This document shows, piece after piece, positions 27,801 through 37,090 of a stretch of 64,000 nucleotides of DNA; within the stretch, counting starts at the first letter, position 1; each line of letters begins with the position of its first letter. The stretch lies in assembly GCA_030407315.1 (NCBI GenBank), contig JALQPE010000565.1, forward strand, positions 1 through 64,000. The letters run 5' to 3'. Source of the DNA: Asparagopsis taxiformis (taxonomy: Eukaryota > Rhodophyta > Florideophyceae > Bonnemaisoniales > Bonnemaisoniaceae). Below the pieces are notes generated by a model that searched no databases, had not been told where the DNA came from, and saw only the letters and a list, made by a program, of their open reading frames with translations. The position numbers and the translations under genes were made by a program.

Positions 27801-29155
27801 TTAGCCAAAAGGACCTTCGTAGGAAAGATCGTGACACATCTCGACATGCTTTTTAAAGCAATCACGACCTGTCTGATGGTGACAGATAAAGACATCCTTT
27901 CGGTATAGTCGTTTGCAAGTGGAGCATACGAACTTCGACTTCTTCGTTCCCTTGCAAATATCGCAACGACCTTGATAGATAGCATTGCTATCCCTACCAT
28001 TGGAAGTCCTGCGAGTGCGAGTAGTCGGCGTCAAATGAGTTCCAATGCCACTACCGCTCTCCATCTCTTCCACATCAGGTGCATCTGATTGTCGCTGACG
28101 TAATCCAATTGCATCCATGGAGTTGTCAATCAATCCTTCAGCCAATTGGGTATAGAACTGATGAGGTTTCATCCTACCCCTGTTATGCATGGCTCCACAG
28201 TACAGCTTCCATGCATCCACGACGCATATGGCCAGAAGTGACGTGTTGACACGTGCCGACCATTCTTTGACCTCAAATTTCTTCTCCAGCATAAGGTCAT
28301 ATTGGTGACATCGGTTGTGACGGTCCACCTGCGAACACGTCGCATAATATGTTTCACACACTTGTGGGATCTGAATGTCAATTTCCTCCTTCCATGTCCT
28401 GCCATTCCTGCTTCGATAACACTCTCGGAATATTGGCGTCCCAGGCTGATTAGTACCGGCTGTACTAATAAAGTACCTTCTGTCACGGTCGATCCACATC
28501 ACTGCCATCAGATCCGGACCATCTCTATCTTTAGCAACCATAGACACGTGTTCACCCTTTCCAGTGACTTCCAAGTGGGACAAATGCTGGAGCGGGTATC
28601 CCTTTGTAGCATTCTTGACGACACCAGTGAAACGTAGCCCATGCTTGAAGAGTATTTCTGCCGTTTCAACAGAGGGAAAGTATGAACCGGCACACACGAG
28701 GCTATGAGTATAAAACCATGGTTCGACGAGCCTTAATGTGACGGCAGCACCATGCGTCGTTTCGGACTCGAATGCTTTTCCACGTGTCTCCTCAGCTGAC
28801 ATCACAACATCCATCCTGAGAATGATGCCACTATTGCCACATGATGCAGTTTTCAGCTCACATCCATTCTCAGGTTTACGGTCCATCGCGACGTAATGTG
28901 GGAGTCCGATGTCGATCCAGTCACCTCCCAGACCATACCACCTTGAAATACTCTCATCCACAAATATAGAATCTGAAGGGAATACCTGAGAGCTTCTGTG
29001 GTCATTGATGGCGGTGATAAACTCAGATATGACACCCCACCGGTCAGTTTCGTCACGAACCTTGGAGTATGTCACGTACTGCCTCAGCTCTTCAAACCGT
29101 TTGCGTGACATGATGTGCCTGAGCATTGGTGTGGGGATGTTGTGGGACTCGTCCC
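27801..29155 (-). pseudogene. piggyBac-like transposase, catalytic and C-terminal part
   Basis: A frame of about 450 codons (first Met at 29126, open a little further). The RNase-H-like core has IFVDESISRWYG (first Asp), a second-Asp site reading LVCAGSYFPSVETA where family members have Asp-Ser/Asn-Tyr/Phe-Phe (here Gly), and MWIDRDRRYFISTAG plus QVDRHNRCHQYDL for the later acids. The C-terminal cysteine-rich domain CDICKGTKKSKFVCSTC ... CHHQTGRDC ... H...C resembles the piggyBac zinc domain. The family catalyses cut-and-paste transposition in the nucleus. The Gly substitution and lost N-terminus make this copy inactive. Confidence 0.9.
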
Positions 29156-29160
29156 GTATT

Positions 29161-30416
29161 GCGCTGCGAGCGGTCGCGGGGGGGACAATTCCAGGCGTCT
29201 GGAATGGGCGCCAGGAAGGGTCGCGTAAGCGGTACGCTCGAGAGCGTGAGTGGGTGCTCGATAGGGAATCAGCCGCGAAGAGCCGCGTTGGGAATCAATG
29301 GCCGCGGTGACGTGGCAAGGCAATTGTCGCCCAAGGGCGAATGGGCGCGTGCCGCCTTGCATTGGCACCGGGCCACATTGCTTGCGCGGGACCCTTCGGC
29401 GAGCGTGCAACGTGTAGCAATATAGGCGCGATTAGTCACACACGTGTGCGAGCGGGAGGATTCTCCCGTTACAGTTGTGCACGTGTATGTTACGGCTAGC
29501 CGTTTCTATTAGTTTACACGTAGCAACGTAGCAGCTTACTCTGTAAGGCCCCTGGGCCACATAAACACCCCACAAGGTCCATTGGACGCCGGACCGGGAC
29601 CATTGGTCCTGGTCCGGTCCCGGCAGTCTCGTTGACCATTTAAGGTCAACGGATTGACCACTAAGCTACAATAAAGGTAGATCGTCTCGGTTCCAAATCT
29701 TTCGACCGTGGTCGTTTAACTTACAACTAAACGGCGGCGGCAGTTCCCTTACCGGATACCCGCTGCTCCGTTTCGATCTCCAATTGGGGATCGCTCGCAC
29801 ATTTCCCCAATTGCCCGCCGCGAGCCTCCTCCGGCGGGAGTGCACGTGGATTGCCCTAGGGCATTTCGTCTCCACGGTAGTGGAGAACCTTCCGCTTCTT
29901 TTAACGCCGCTAGGCGACCGGGAGGGGCCGTCCGCCCACCGGGACAAGGCTGCCGACTGGGAGTGCTGTCGGTTGGCACCCCCAGCCGGTCAACCGAAGC
30001 CAACGCCCGCAGGCTTTTCAAACGGTCCCGACCGCTGCCGTCAGTGGTATCACAGTTGCGGAATACGTCGTGTGAAAACCACGCGTGGAGGCGACCACAA
30101 TCCCCGCGGGGATCCATCGCGCTAAGTGCCTAGTTAACCCTTGAGTGGGTTGAGGACGGCCACGGCCGATAGATCCCTCCGGCAGGTTAGATCCAGCCGT
30201 CCCGGACCCCGCTCTACCACCCGCTACCGGGTTGGGAGACAGGTGTCCGGGCTCCGAGGGATCGATCCACCCGACACAGCCCTCGGGCTACTAGGATCGC
30301 ACGAGGCGTCAACCTCGTGGAATCGGCGCTCTCACTCGTGAGTTCGAAGCCTTATCCCTATCCTCTAATCCTCCTCGGAGGTATAATCCATCTACAAGGG
30401 CTAAGGTCCTACAGAT
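29161..30416. mobile_element. Unclassified 1.26-kb insertion in the transposase gene
   Basis: GC-rich sequence that interrupts the transposase between GTKY and the conserved IMSRKRF segment. It is flanked by GTATT (29156-29160 and 30417-30421). It has no inverted terminal repeats, no LTR pair and no protein I can recognise. It contains a strong hairpin (ccggaccgggacca ... tggtccggtcccgg, about 29590-29625) and a second one (gttgaccatttaaggtcaac, 29632-29651). Removing it with one GTATT leaves the two halves out of frame by one base, so either the target gene was already shifted or the border is slightly misplaced. A long intron is less likely. Confidence 0.55.
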
Positions 30417-30424
30417 GTATTTAG

Positions 30425-31178
30425 TCCCGGATTGACTACTCCAGAGAGAGCGCCTACCACTGAACTCAAATCGTGACATGAGTAGAATGACTCCAAAATA
30501 CTTCAAAATCTTTCCCAGCGAGGTTGATTTGAGATTCCGCTTTTCCAGTTCGTAATTGGAGTATGACACGATAGTACTTAAAAACCCTATCGGAAACATC
30601 CACTGGAAATAGTCATATGGTGTCATATCTGATGGACCGTGCCCCTCAGATATTATCTCATCCAATAGCCCAATCACCCTCCACGACCGATTGGGGCGCC
30701 AACCATTCATTTGCATAGATACATCAGATACAATCCACTCCACGTCATTGCATATGACAACCGGCTCATCTGTTGACCCAGTGTCACATGGCTGAGTATT
30801 AACACTCGTACTCAAGTCACGCTCTTGCGGCGTGACTGAATCTGATTTTTCGGCCTCATTCCCGTCACTCCCGATGTCTTGAGCTTGATCTCCTCCTTCG
30901 GTCATACGGTCTTCTTCATCACCTGCAGGTGCCTTCACACTGCAGAGACGCAGGGATGTCACCTTGTTACCATCGGCCAGCTCCCACTCAGCCTCGATAG
31001 ATGTCATCATTCGCTTGTTGCCTCTCTCCTTAATGACTCGAATGACAGTTCCGGATATCATCTTTGTCTTCCATCCGGCGCCATACATCCTGCGACATTT
31101 GGAGATAGATGTCAGTTGTTTGGCAGGGGCGATAACCCTGTTTCCGACAACTTGGCGACAATCAACTGGTTTCACCAT
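30425..31178 (-). pseudogene. piggyBac-like transposase, N-terminal part
   Basis: Start chosen at the Met of MVKPVDCRQVV (31178). The frame is open to 31268. Residues 1-90 (VGNRVIAPAKQL ... KMISGTVIRVI ... EWELADGNKVTSLRLCSV) look like a small beta-barrel domain of the Tudor/SH3 sort seen ahead of some protist piggyBac transposases. An acidic linker follows. Then comes the piggyBac N-terminal region SDMTPYDYFQWMFPIGFL and GKILKYFGVILLMSRFEFSG. It is cut at SLWSSQSGTKY by the 1.26-kb insertion. Confidence 0.85.
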
Positions 31179-31368
31179 TTTTTGTGATTTCAGGATCGAG
31201 ATTGAGCTGACGTAGTTTGCTGATGGAAGGATTAAAATTTCAGCATTCACTCTGCCCTGCCATATCATTAATCTCGCCGGCGAGTCTTCTAGTGGTAAAA
31301 TTGGAGCTTTCGTTTATTTTTTCAATTTAAACTACAGTGGTAAAAAGTGGCCTCATATGAGGCCACTT

Positions 31369-31380
31369 GTCCGATAGACA
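31369..31380 (-). repeat. piggyBac-like element, right terminal inverted repeat
   Basis: GTCCGATAGACA, inverse of 27291-27302 with one mismatch, followed by CTAG at 31381-31384. Confidence 0.85.
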
Positions 31381-31384
31381 CTAG

Positions 31385-32399
31385 AGTGGACCGGAGACTT
31401 TAAACACGGTGCATGACCTACTTGATGAGAATATACCGCCGACTGACGCACATTATAGTAGCGCGTCAATCTACGTCAGCTCGTGACTGATGCGTTTTGG
31501 TGCATAAATTTCCAGCTGCGGACGGACAGCTGCAGTCCTCAGATACGGGGGCATAGAGCCAGGTATCATAAGGGGTTTTTCGGGCCGTGCTGGGCCTGTT
31601 CGTCAGTGAGCGGTAAATTAGAAACCAACAAGTTGGAATGCTTTCCAACTGTTTACAGAATATGCGTGGAGGCGGTTTCAAATTATGTCTACAACTTGGT
31701 CCACTCTTCGCCGGCATACAGTTAGTTACGAAGCTGTGTTTGTTGGGTGGACTGTTCAATGCAGTGCTGTATAAGACAACACACGATTATTACTCAACCT
31801 CTATAAATAAGCACCACAACTTAAGACGCGCCGTCCGCGGCTCCTAAGCCACAGCAATGGCTCGCATTTGTGGATCAGTACATTCATACATCATCGAGAT
31901 CCGCAGCCAGCGACAAGCGCATCTTCACTATGCGCGGTCCCATGTGTCATCGCATTCCGATGTGCACCATGGATCACTCATCAACTACAAGTCCAAGTTG
32001 ACGATTCATCTGTTGTCTACGGCGCCATCCAGGCTCGTCATGGCAACGTGGATCTCGCGCCATTGCTGTCTGTCCAGCAGGAGCGCACGGCGGGCCTCTC
32101 TAGAATTTAAATGTAACGTGCATTTTCATTGTTGGCTTTGTACTGCGGAACGATATCTCGCCTTACTGCCGTCGAAGATGTATGGTTTTGCTTTTACTTG
32201 CCACTCGATCTGATGAGTTGCGTGCTAGCCTCCCCTGCCAAACTACATGCAATATGTTGCTGTATAGGCGCCCCCACGCAATGAATATCCGAATCGTCCA
32301 CCTGTTCTGCACCAGTCCCTTCTGTAACACTGATGAAACGGATGCAGCACATCGTGTATCGGCGCCGCTCGAGAACACGCATACGCATCTTTGCCTTTT
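31385..32399. repeat. Repeat unit copy 2, middle segment
   Basis: Aligns with 6851-7713 and 13611-13798. It holds the uninterrupted copia-2 target (CGATC, 32206-32210) and ends in the CTTTT duplication of copia-4 (32395-32399). Sequence 31550-31840 matches copy 1 poorly. No gene recognised. Confidence 0.85.
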
Positions 32400-32513
32400 T
32401 GTGAAAGAAATGATGTGCTTAGTCCCTTTACTTGTAGCTCGTGGCAGGACGACGAGCGTCAATAATACTTGTGAGGTACTGTAAAGTGATGTAATGTGTA
32501 TAGTTATTCGTCA
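32400..32513 (-). repeat. copia-4 3' LTR
   Basis: 114 bp, TGTGAAAGAAATG ... TTATTCGTCA. It has caataatact where the other LTR has caataaatact, and one A/G difference near 32488. Confidence 0.93.
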
Positions 32514-32557
32514 AGACGGCTAGCAGTGGGCTCGGCGCGTTAAGGAATAGTTATTCG

Positions 32558-33413
32558 TCAGTCGCCGCGTGGCGAGGGCACTGATAGGCGAAGGAGGGGC
32601 AGTTTGGAAGTAAATTGCGCAGGCTTGAGCGCTTTTGTAAGGAGGTCTGCAGGATTACGGTCAGAAGGAATGAGTGGGAGAAATAAGGCCGTTAGTAACT
32701 TGTTCGCGAACCCAGTGGTATTTAACATCCACATGACGGGTTTTGGGGGTTGGGAATTTCGATGTAGCAGCAGTGATGGCAGCGGCATTATCAATGTGCA
32801 GGGGAATGGGTTCGGATACACGGATACCAACGTCGGCAAAAAAATTAGCTGTGGTCTTGAGGAGCTGCGTGGTGTGAAAGGCTGCAATGTATTCTGCAGT
32901 AAAAGTAGAAGGTGAGACGCAGCGTTGTCGACGGGACTGCCAGGCGATTGGGGAACCATTGTAAAAGATAATGGAACCAGTAGTGGAACGTCTTGTAGTG
33001 GGGCAAGATGCATAGTCTGAGTCTGAAAAGGCTTCAAGGGATGACGTGAAGCGGCGAGAATAGTGAATGCCGGACGTAATGGAGGTTTTGAGGTAACGAA
33101 GGACGCGGATGGCCGCTTTCCAGTCGTGGGAAGTCGGATTGTGTGCGACTCGACCAAGGTAGCTCACTATAAAGGAGATATCAGGGCGGGTTGAATCCGC
33201 TAAGTAGCGCAGAGATCCGATTAAGCTTTTGTAGTCAAACTTAGATGTGTCCAGGAGTGTGTTGGACGTGGAAGACGGGACTAGAAGCTCAGTTGCAATC
33301 GGGGAGGTGAACGTTTTTTGCATTGGAGAGCTGGAAGCGATCAAGCAGTGAGGAAATGTAGCCAGGCTGTGAAATTGTAATTCCTGAAGAAGAATGGTCA
33401 ACCTTCCAGCCAA
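32558..33413 (-). pseudogene. copia-4 RNase H region, two frames
   Basis: The frame 32661-33413 carries the RT end (SLIGSLRYLADSTRPDISF) and RNase H (FSDSDYASCPTT, STFTAEYIAAFHTT, HIDNAAAITAA). It stops at a frame change near 32690. The frame ending at 32558 supplies PSDRNPADLLTKALKPAQF and the terminal LRLSVPSPRGD, which matches the copia-3 C-terminus. Confidence 0.85.
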
Positions 33414-33982
33414 GAATGTGGCTCACTTGCCCAAGGTCTTTGAGGGAGTATTTAGATCGCAAGGTTTGTTTGACCTTGTTGGCGAGAGGGATGTGATTGG
33501 TAATGACAAGGAAGTCGTCAACCGTAATGACGAGGAGTATGAAGAGTGACTTTTCAGTAGGGTGGTATTGGATGAACGAACTGGAATCGGATGGGAGGCG
33601 GGTGAAGTTGTTTTGCAGGAGGAATGTGGCTAGACCCTCGGTAAATATTTTGCAGGCCTGCTTGCAGCCATACATATTTCCCGTAAGCCTTGCGACATGG
33701 TCGGGATATTTTTGTGAACCGTCAAAGCGTGTAGGCTGGTGGAGGTAAATCTGGCGGTCTTCAGTGAATCGCTCATGGAGAAAAAGCGGACTCCAGATCC
33801 CAGTGGAAGGTGGAAAAGCCATGGGCAGCGGCCATAGCAAGAGCGGAGCGAATGGCGTCACGGTTGGCAACGGGGCTAGAGATATCATTTGGATCGAAAT
33901 GTACATCGGGTATCTGGCGATCACCGCGTACGGTGCAACGTGCCTTGCGAAGAATGGGATTTCCGTCACTGTCTCGTTTCAA
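33289..33982 (-). pseudogene. copia-4 reverse transcriptase core, two frames
   Basis: The frame 33773-33982 gives RKARCTVRGDRQIP and FHWDLESAF. After a one-base change near 33785 the frame to 33289 gives LHERFTEDRQIYLHQP, NMYGCKQACKIFTEGLA and ITVDDFLVIT (Thr for Tyr of YxDD). Homologous throughout to copia-3 RT. Confidence 0.85.
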
Positions 33983-35027
33983 TTTGAGAACGGTAGTGAC
34001 GGGTAGCAGGCGGGCTCCTGGGGGAAGTTTGGATTTGTGGATGAAAGTAAGTGTGCCTCGTTTTTCAAGGCTGTCAGTTCCTTATTCCATGCTATTGACC
34101 ATTCTTGGGCATCAGGAGCAGCGCGTGCTTCGTGGAGTGTTGGGAGAGAGCTCGGTGTGGGCTGAAGATGAAATAACTGTGCGGGACGGAGCATTGGATG
34201 GTATCGGATAAAGCAGGCATTTAGCGAATATGTTGTAGGATCATATGTGTAGTAGTGACGTGCATCGCAGCGACCAATGTAGTGAAGTAGAGTGGCCCGC
34301 GGCTGTAGTTTCGAGAGGGGAGCTGGGTTGTGGACATAGCCTGTTGTACCGAAAGGAAGGAGAGTGATAACGTTTGGTTTGACGGCGAACCATAGAGCGG
34401 CTGGAAGTTGTTGGGTTGCGTTGTGGGGTGTGTGGTTATGGACATCTGTTGCGGAGAGTACAGCGAAGTCCCATAATTCCAATGGTAGTCCAGATGCGAG
34501 AAGGGTGGCTCGGGCAGTGTTTAGAATCGAACGATTGATGCGTTCGGCAAGCGCATTTTCTTGTGGAGTATGAGGAATGCTGGGATGGGTGTCGATGTGT
34601 TCGGAGGTGTAAAGGTTATTGAGTCTTTGAGTGTAGAACTCTTTTGCATTGTCAGAAGTAAGGTGTCTGATGCGGTGTGGAGTTGTGGCATGAGTGAAGA
34701 GAATGTGGTCAGCGAGTTTGGCTCCTGCAGCTGCTTTGGATGGTGCACAATGGACAGTAAGGTAACGACTGCCTTGATCTAAGAAAGTGATGAAGTAGCG
34801 GTTACCCTCAAGGAAGGGGTTGGCATTGGACCGCAGATATCTGTGTGAAGGTGTGTTCCGATAGCGTCCATGCGCGGATGTCTGCGAAAAGGAGCAGCCG
34901 CAGTTTTGCCCAACGCGCATCCAGAACAAGTGAATTTTGGTGGAGTGCGTCGGAGGGAGGCTGGCATGTTGTCTACCAGGTTTTGTTTAGCCATGTGGTG
35001 GATTTTTGTTGGGTGAGCGTGGTTCAT
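33979..35027 (-). pseudogene. copia-4 integrase, two frames
   Basis: The HHCC half (MNHAHPTKIHHMAK ... CSGCALGK) and HTDICGP lie in the frame 34779-35027. The remaining core (TSDNAKEFYTQ, QENALAERINRS) and the downstream linker lie in the frame 33979-34929, after a one-base change near 34820. Confidence 0.85.
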
Positions 35028-35124
35028 TTTGAGATGCCAATGATAGTAGTCTCTGATGGTGCTGGGAAGTGGAACGCGAATTTTTGTAGCGGACGGCTAC
35101 GGAGGGAAGGTTTTCTCTTTGGAT

Positions 35125-35934
35125 TCAATTTTCGGTCGATCTGATGTATTTTGGAGGAGTGAAGACGGCTCTTTTTGACCATGGGTGTATGTGGTATGCG
35201 AGGTGGATTAGGGGAGGGGAGGTTTTTCTTGGCACGTTTAGGGTTTTGAGCTTTAGAGCGTTTGGGTGGTATAGTGCGCGCAGCATACGCAGCAGCTGCG
35301 TTAATGGGTAAGTGAGTGTGTATAAGCCATTTCGGCCTTTGGGTATTGTTGCAAGTATGGAATGTGGAGGAGGTGGTGGGGATTTCGTTGTAATGAATGC
35401 ATACTTGTCCTGAAACAAAACATCATGGGTTTTAGTGATCTGTCCTACTGATAGTAGGTTGGTGTGTAGGGTGGGTACTACGACAGCAGTGTGTGAAGGT
35501 AGACTGTGTTTGTTGGGAAGGGGGATGCAGATCGTGTCTCGGTGTGTGGATGGAGAATGTTCGCCATTAGCTGTTGTGGTATAAGAGGATGAGGGTTTCA
35601 TTCCTGGGAGAGGGTGAGCAAGATGTGTAGGGTTAGCGCCTGAATCGAGGAGGAATGAAGCGTTCTCTTGAGGACGTACAGAGTCGGAATTGTCGGAGAG
35701 AATGAGATTGGGATCGGTATGAATTGGTTGGTAATTTTGCGGTGAAGGGCATTCATTCAAATGATCAAGGTTGGGAAGTTCTGCTGCAGCGGCATTGTTA
35801 AAGTTTGGCTTGCGGTTTGGCGGCAGGTTGCGGCGAGTAGTTTGTACTCTTCGGGCTCGACAAGCATCCGTGGAGTGGTGTGGGCTTCCATGCCAGGAAC
35901 ACCAAATTCCGAAGTATCCTGGGGGTGGTTGCAC
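35125..35934 (-). pseudogene. copia-4 Gag C-terminus and protease
   Basis: A 269-aa frame with CSWHGSPHHSTDACRARR near residue 12 (C-x2-H-x4-H-x4-C) and protease FLLDSGANPTHLAHP near 93. It then runs through the protease body (AVVVPTLHTNLLSVGQITK) and a basic linker. It continues Gag from another frame. Confidence 0.82.
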
Positions 35935-36020
35935 ATGTGTTTCTTATGCGAACCCATATTTTTGAGAGGGTGGTTTTGATTGGTGTTGGGGGGGGGAGTC
36001 TTCGATAAGAGGTACGAGGA

Positions 36021-36728
36021 TTAGAGCGGGTCATAGGTAACAGACGGGTGGGAGAGGTCGTGATCACACGCTTGTTGATACTGTCGTGGCTGATCATCAT
36101 TGACACCAACTGGTTGAGTGTAAGAGGTTTTGAAGGGTTGAGCTCTGTGTGGCTGTTTATGGCCTGAAGCAAGATTGTCCAATCGGGATGCGTTTCGATT
36201 CCTCGAGGAGAAAGCGGATTGTAGTTTGTTCGTCCGCGATACCGGATAATTTGCACGGATCATGAGCTGTCGTAAGGAGTTGTGCTGGTCAATGTAGTCG
36301 GTGACAGACATGTTTGTGTGCCATTTGATGCTCTGGGCTTGACGCCGAAGGTGCAATGGGTTGTGTTCTGGTTTTTGGGCCGTAAGTATGTCTCTTAACT
36401 TGGCGTACAGGGTGTGGATTGGGCCGTGGAGTTCTTGATCTGTGAAATTGGCAGTAACTTCAGAAGAAAGAGAAGGTATAACCAGAAGTTGAGCCTGATT
36501 GTGTTTGGCTATATGGGTGTTGGTGACCTGTTGTGACTCTGAAGTGGGAACAGCGTTGTAGAGGTAGAAGAGTAATGATTGAGAATTCGCAACGTGTTCG
36601 ACAGTTAGTTTCCATGCAACGTAATTGGTTGTTGAAAGGGTAGGTATCTCAACTTGGTATTGGATCGATGTAGAGGGTTCGTGTTGAGCTGGAATGGGAT
36701 CCATGGTTTGTTCTGGCAGCGAAAACAA
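36021..36728 (-). pseudogene. copia-4 Gag N-terminal part
   Basis: A 235-aa frame with VEIPTLSTTNYVAWKLTVEH, LLVIPSLSSEV, IKWHTNMSVTDYI and MIRANYP, parallel to copia-3 Gag. The frame is lost at about residue 165, where the neighbouring frame (35798-36256: ETHPDWTILLQAINSH) takes over. Confidence 0.8.
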
Positions 36729-36956
36729 GGGCAGGGTCTTTTGAATGGGTGGATAGGTAGAAAAAAGAAAGTGTGATAGGCGGAAAGTGTCGTCGCCGGG
36801 ATCAATGGGCGGGATTTAACGTCGCCGGAATTTGTCGGCGGAATGGAGCGTCGCCGGATTGGATAGGCGGGATTTAACGTCGCCGGGATCGGGGGGTGGG
36901 ATTGTTGCGTCACCTGGCTGGAGGAGGGGGGACTTGGAGGTAAGGATGAAGCGTAG

Positions 36957-36970
36957 CTGGGCCGATAACC
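36957..36970 (-). other. copia-4 primer-binding site, half-tRNA-iMet type
   Basis: CTGGGCCGATAACC on the plus strand, one base different from the initiator-tRNA anticodon arm, directly touching the LTR at 36971. Confidence 0.75.
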
Positions 36971-37085
36971 TGTGAAAGAAATGATGTGCTTAGTCCCTTT
37001 ACTTGTAGCTCGTGGCAGGACGACGAGCGTCAATAAATACTTGTGAGGTACTGTAAAGTGGTGTAATGTGTATAGTTATTCGTCA
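36971..37085 (-). repeat. copia-4 5' LTR
   Basis: 115 bp, partner of 32400-32513, followed by CTTTT (37086-37090) and repeat copy 2. Confidence 0.93.
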
Positions 37086-37090
37086 CTTTT

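Larger units (their letters stand above)
27291..31380 (-). mobile_element. piggyBac-like DNA transposon flanked by CTAG
   Basis: A 4,090-bp element starting TATCTATCGGAC and ending GTCCGATAGACA, which are 11/12 inverted. CTAG lies on each side (27287-27290 and 31381-31384), and the uninterrupted copy is at 6847-6850. It carries a piggyBac-family transposase on the minus strand. PiggyBac elements normally duplicate TTAA, so CTAG is unusual. The element is dead: the gene is split by a 1.26-kb insertion and a catalytic Asp position reads Gly. Confidence 0.9.
32400..37085 (-). mobile_element. copia-4: frame-disrupted Ty1/copia element
   Basis: A minus-strand element of 4,686 bp with LTRs of 114 and 115 bp that differ by one substitution and one inserted base. 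It is flanked by CTTTT (32395-32399 and 37086-37090). The empty site is in repeat copy 1 at 13794-13798. Its proteins are sisters of copia-3, but the coding region changes frame at least five times, a surprising amount of damage for so little LTR divergence. Confidence 0.93.

Noticed and set aside
29161..30416. Reading the transposase interruption as an intron
   Set aside because: GT and AG can be found near the borders, but 1.26 kb of GC-rich hairpin-bearing DNA flanked by GTATT fits an insertion better. Transcripts would decide.
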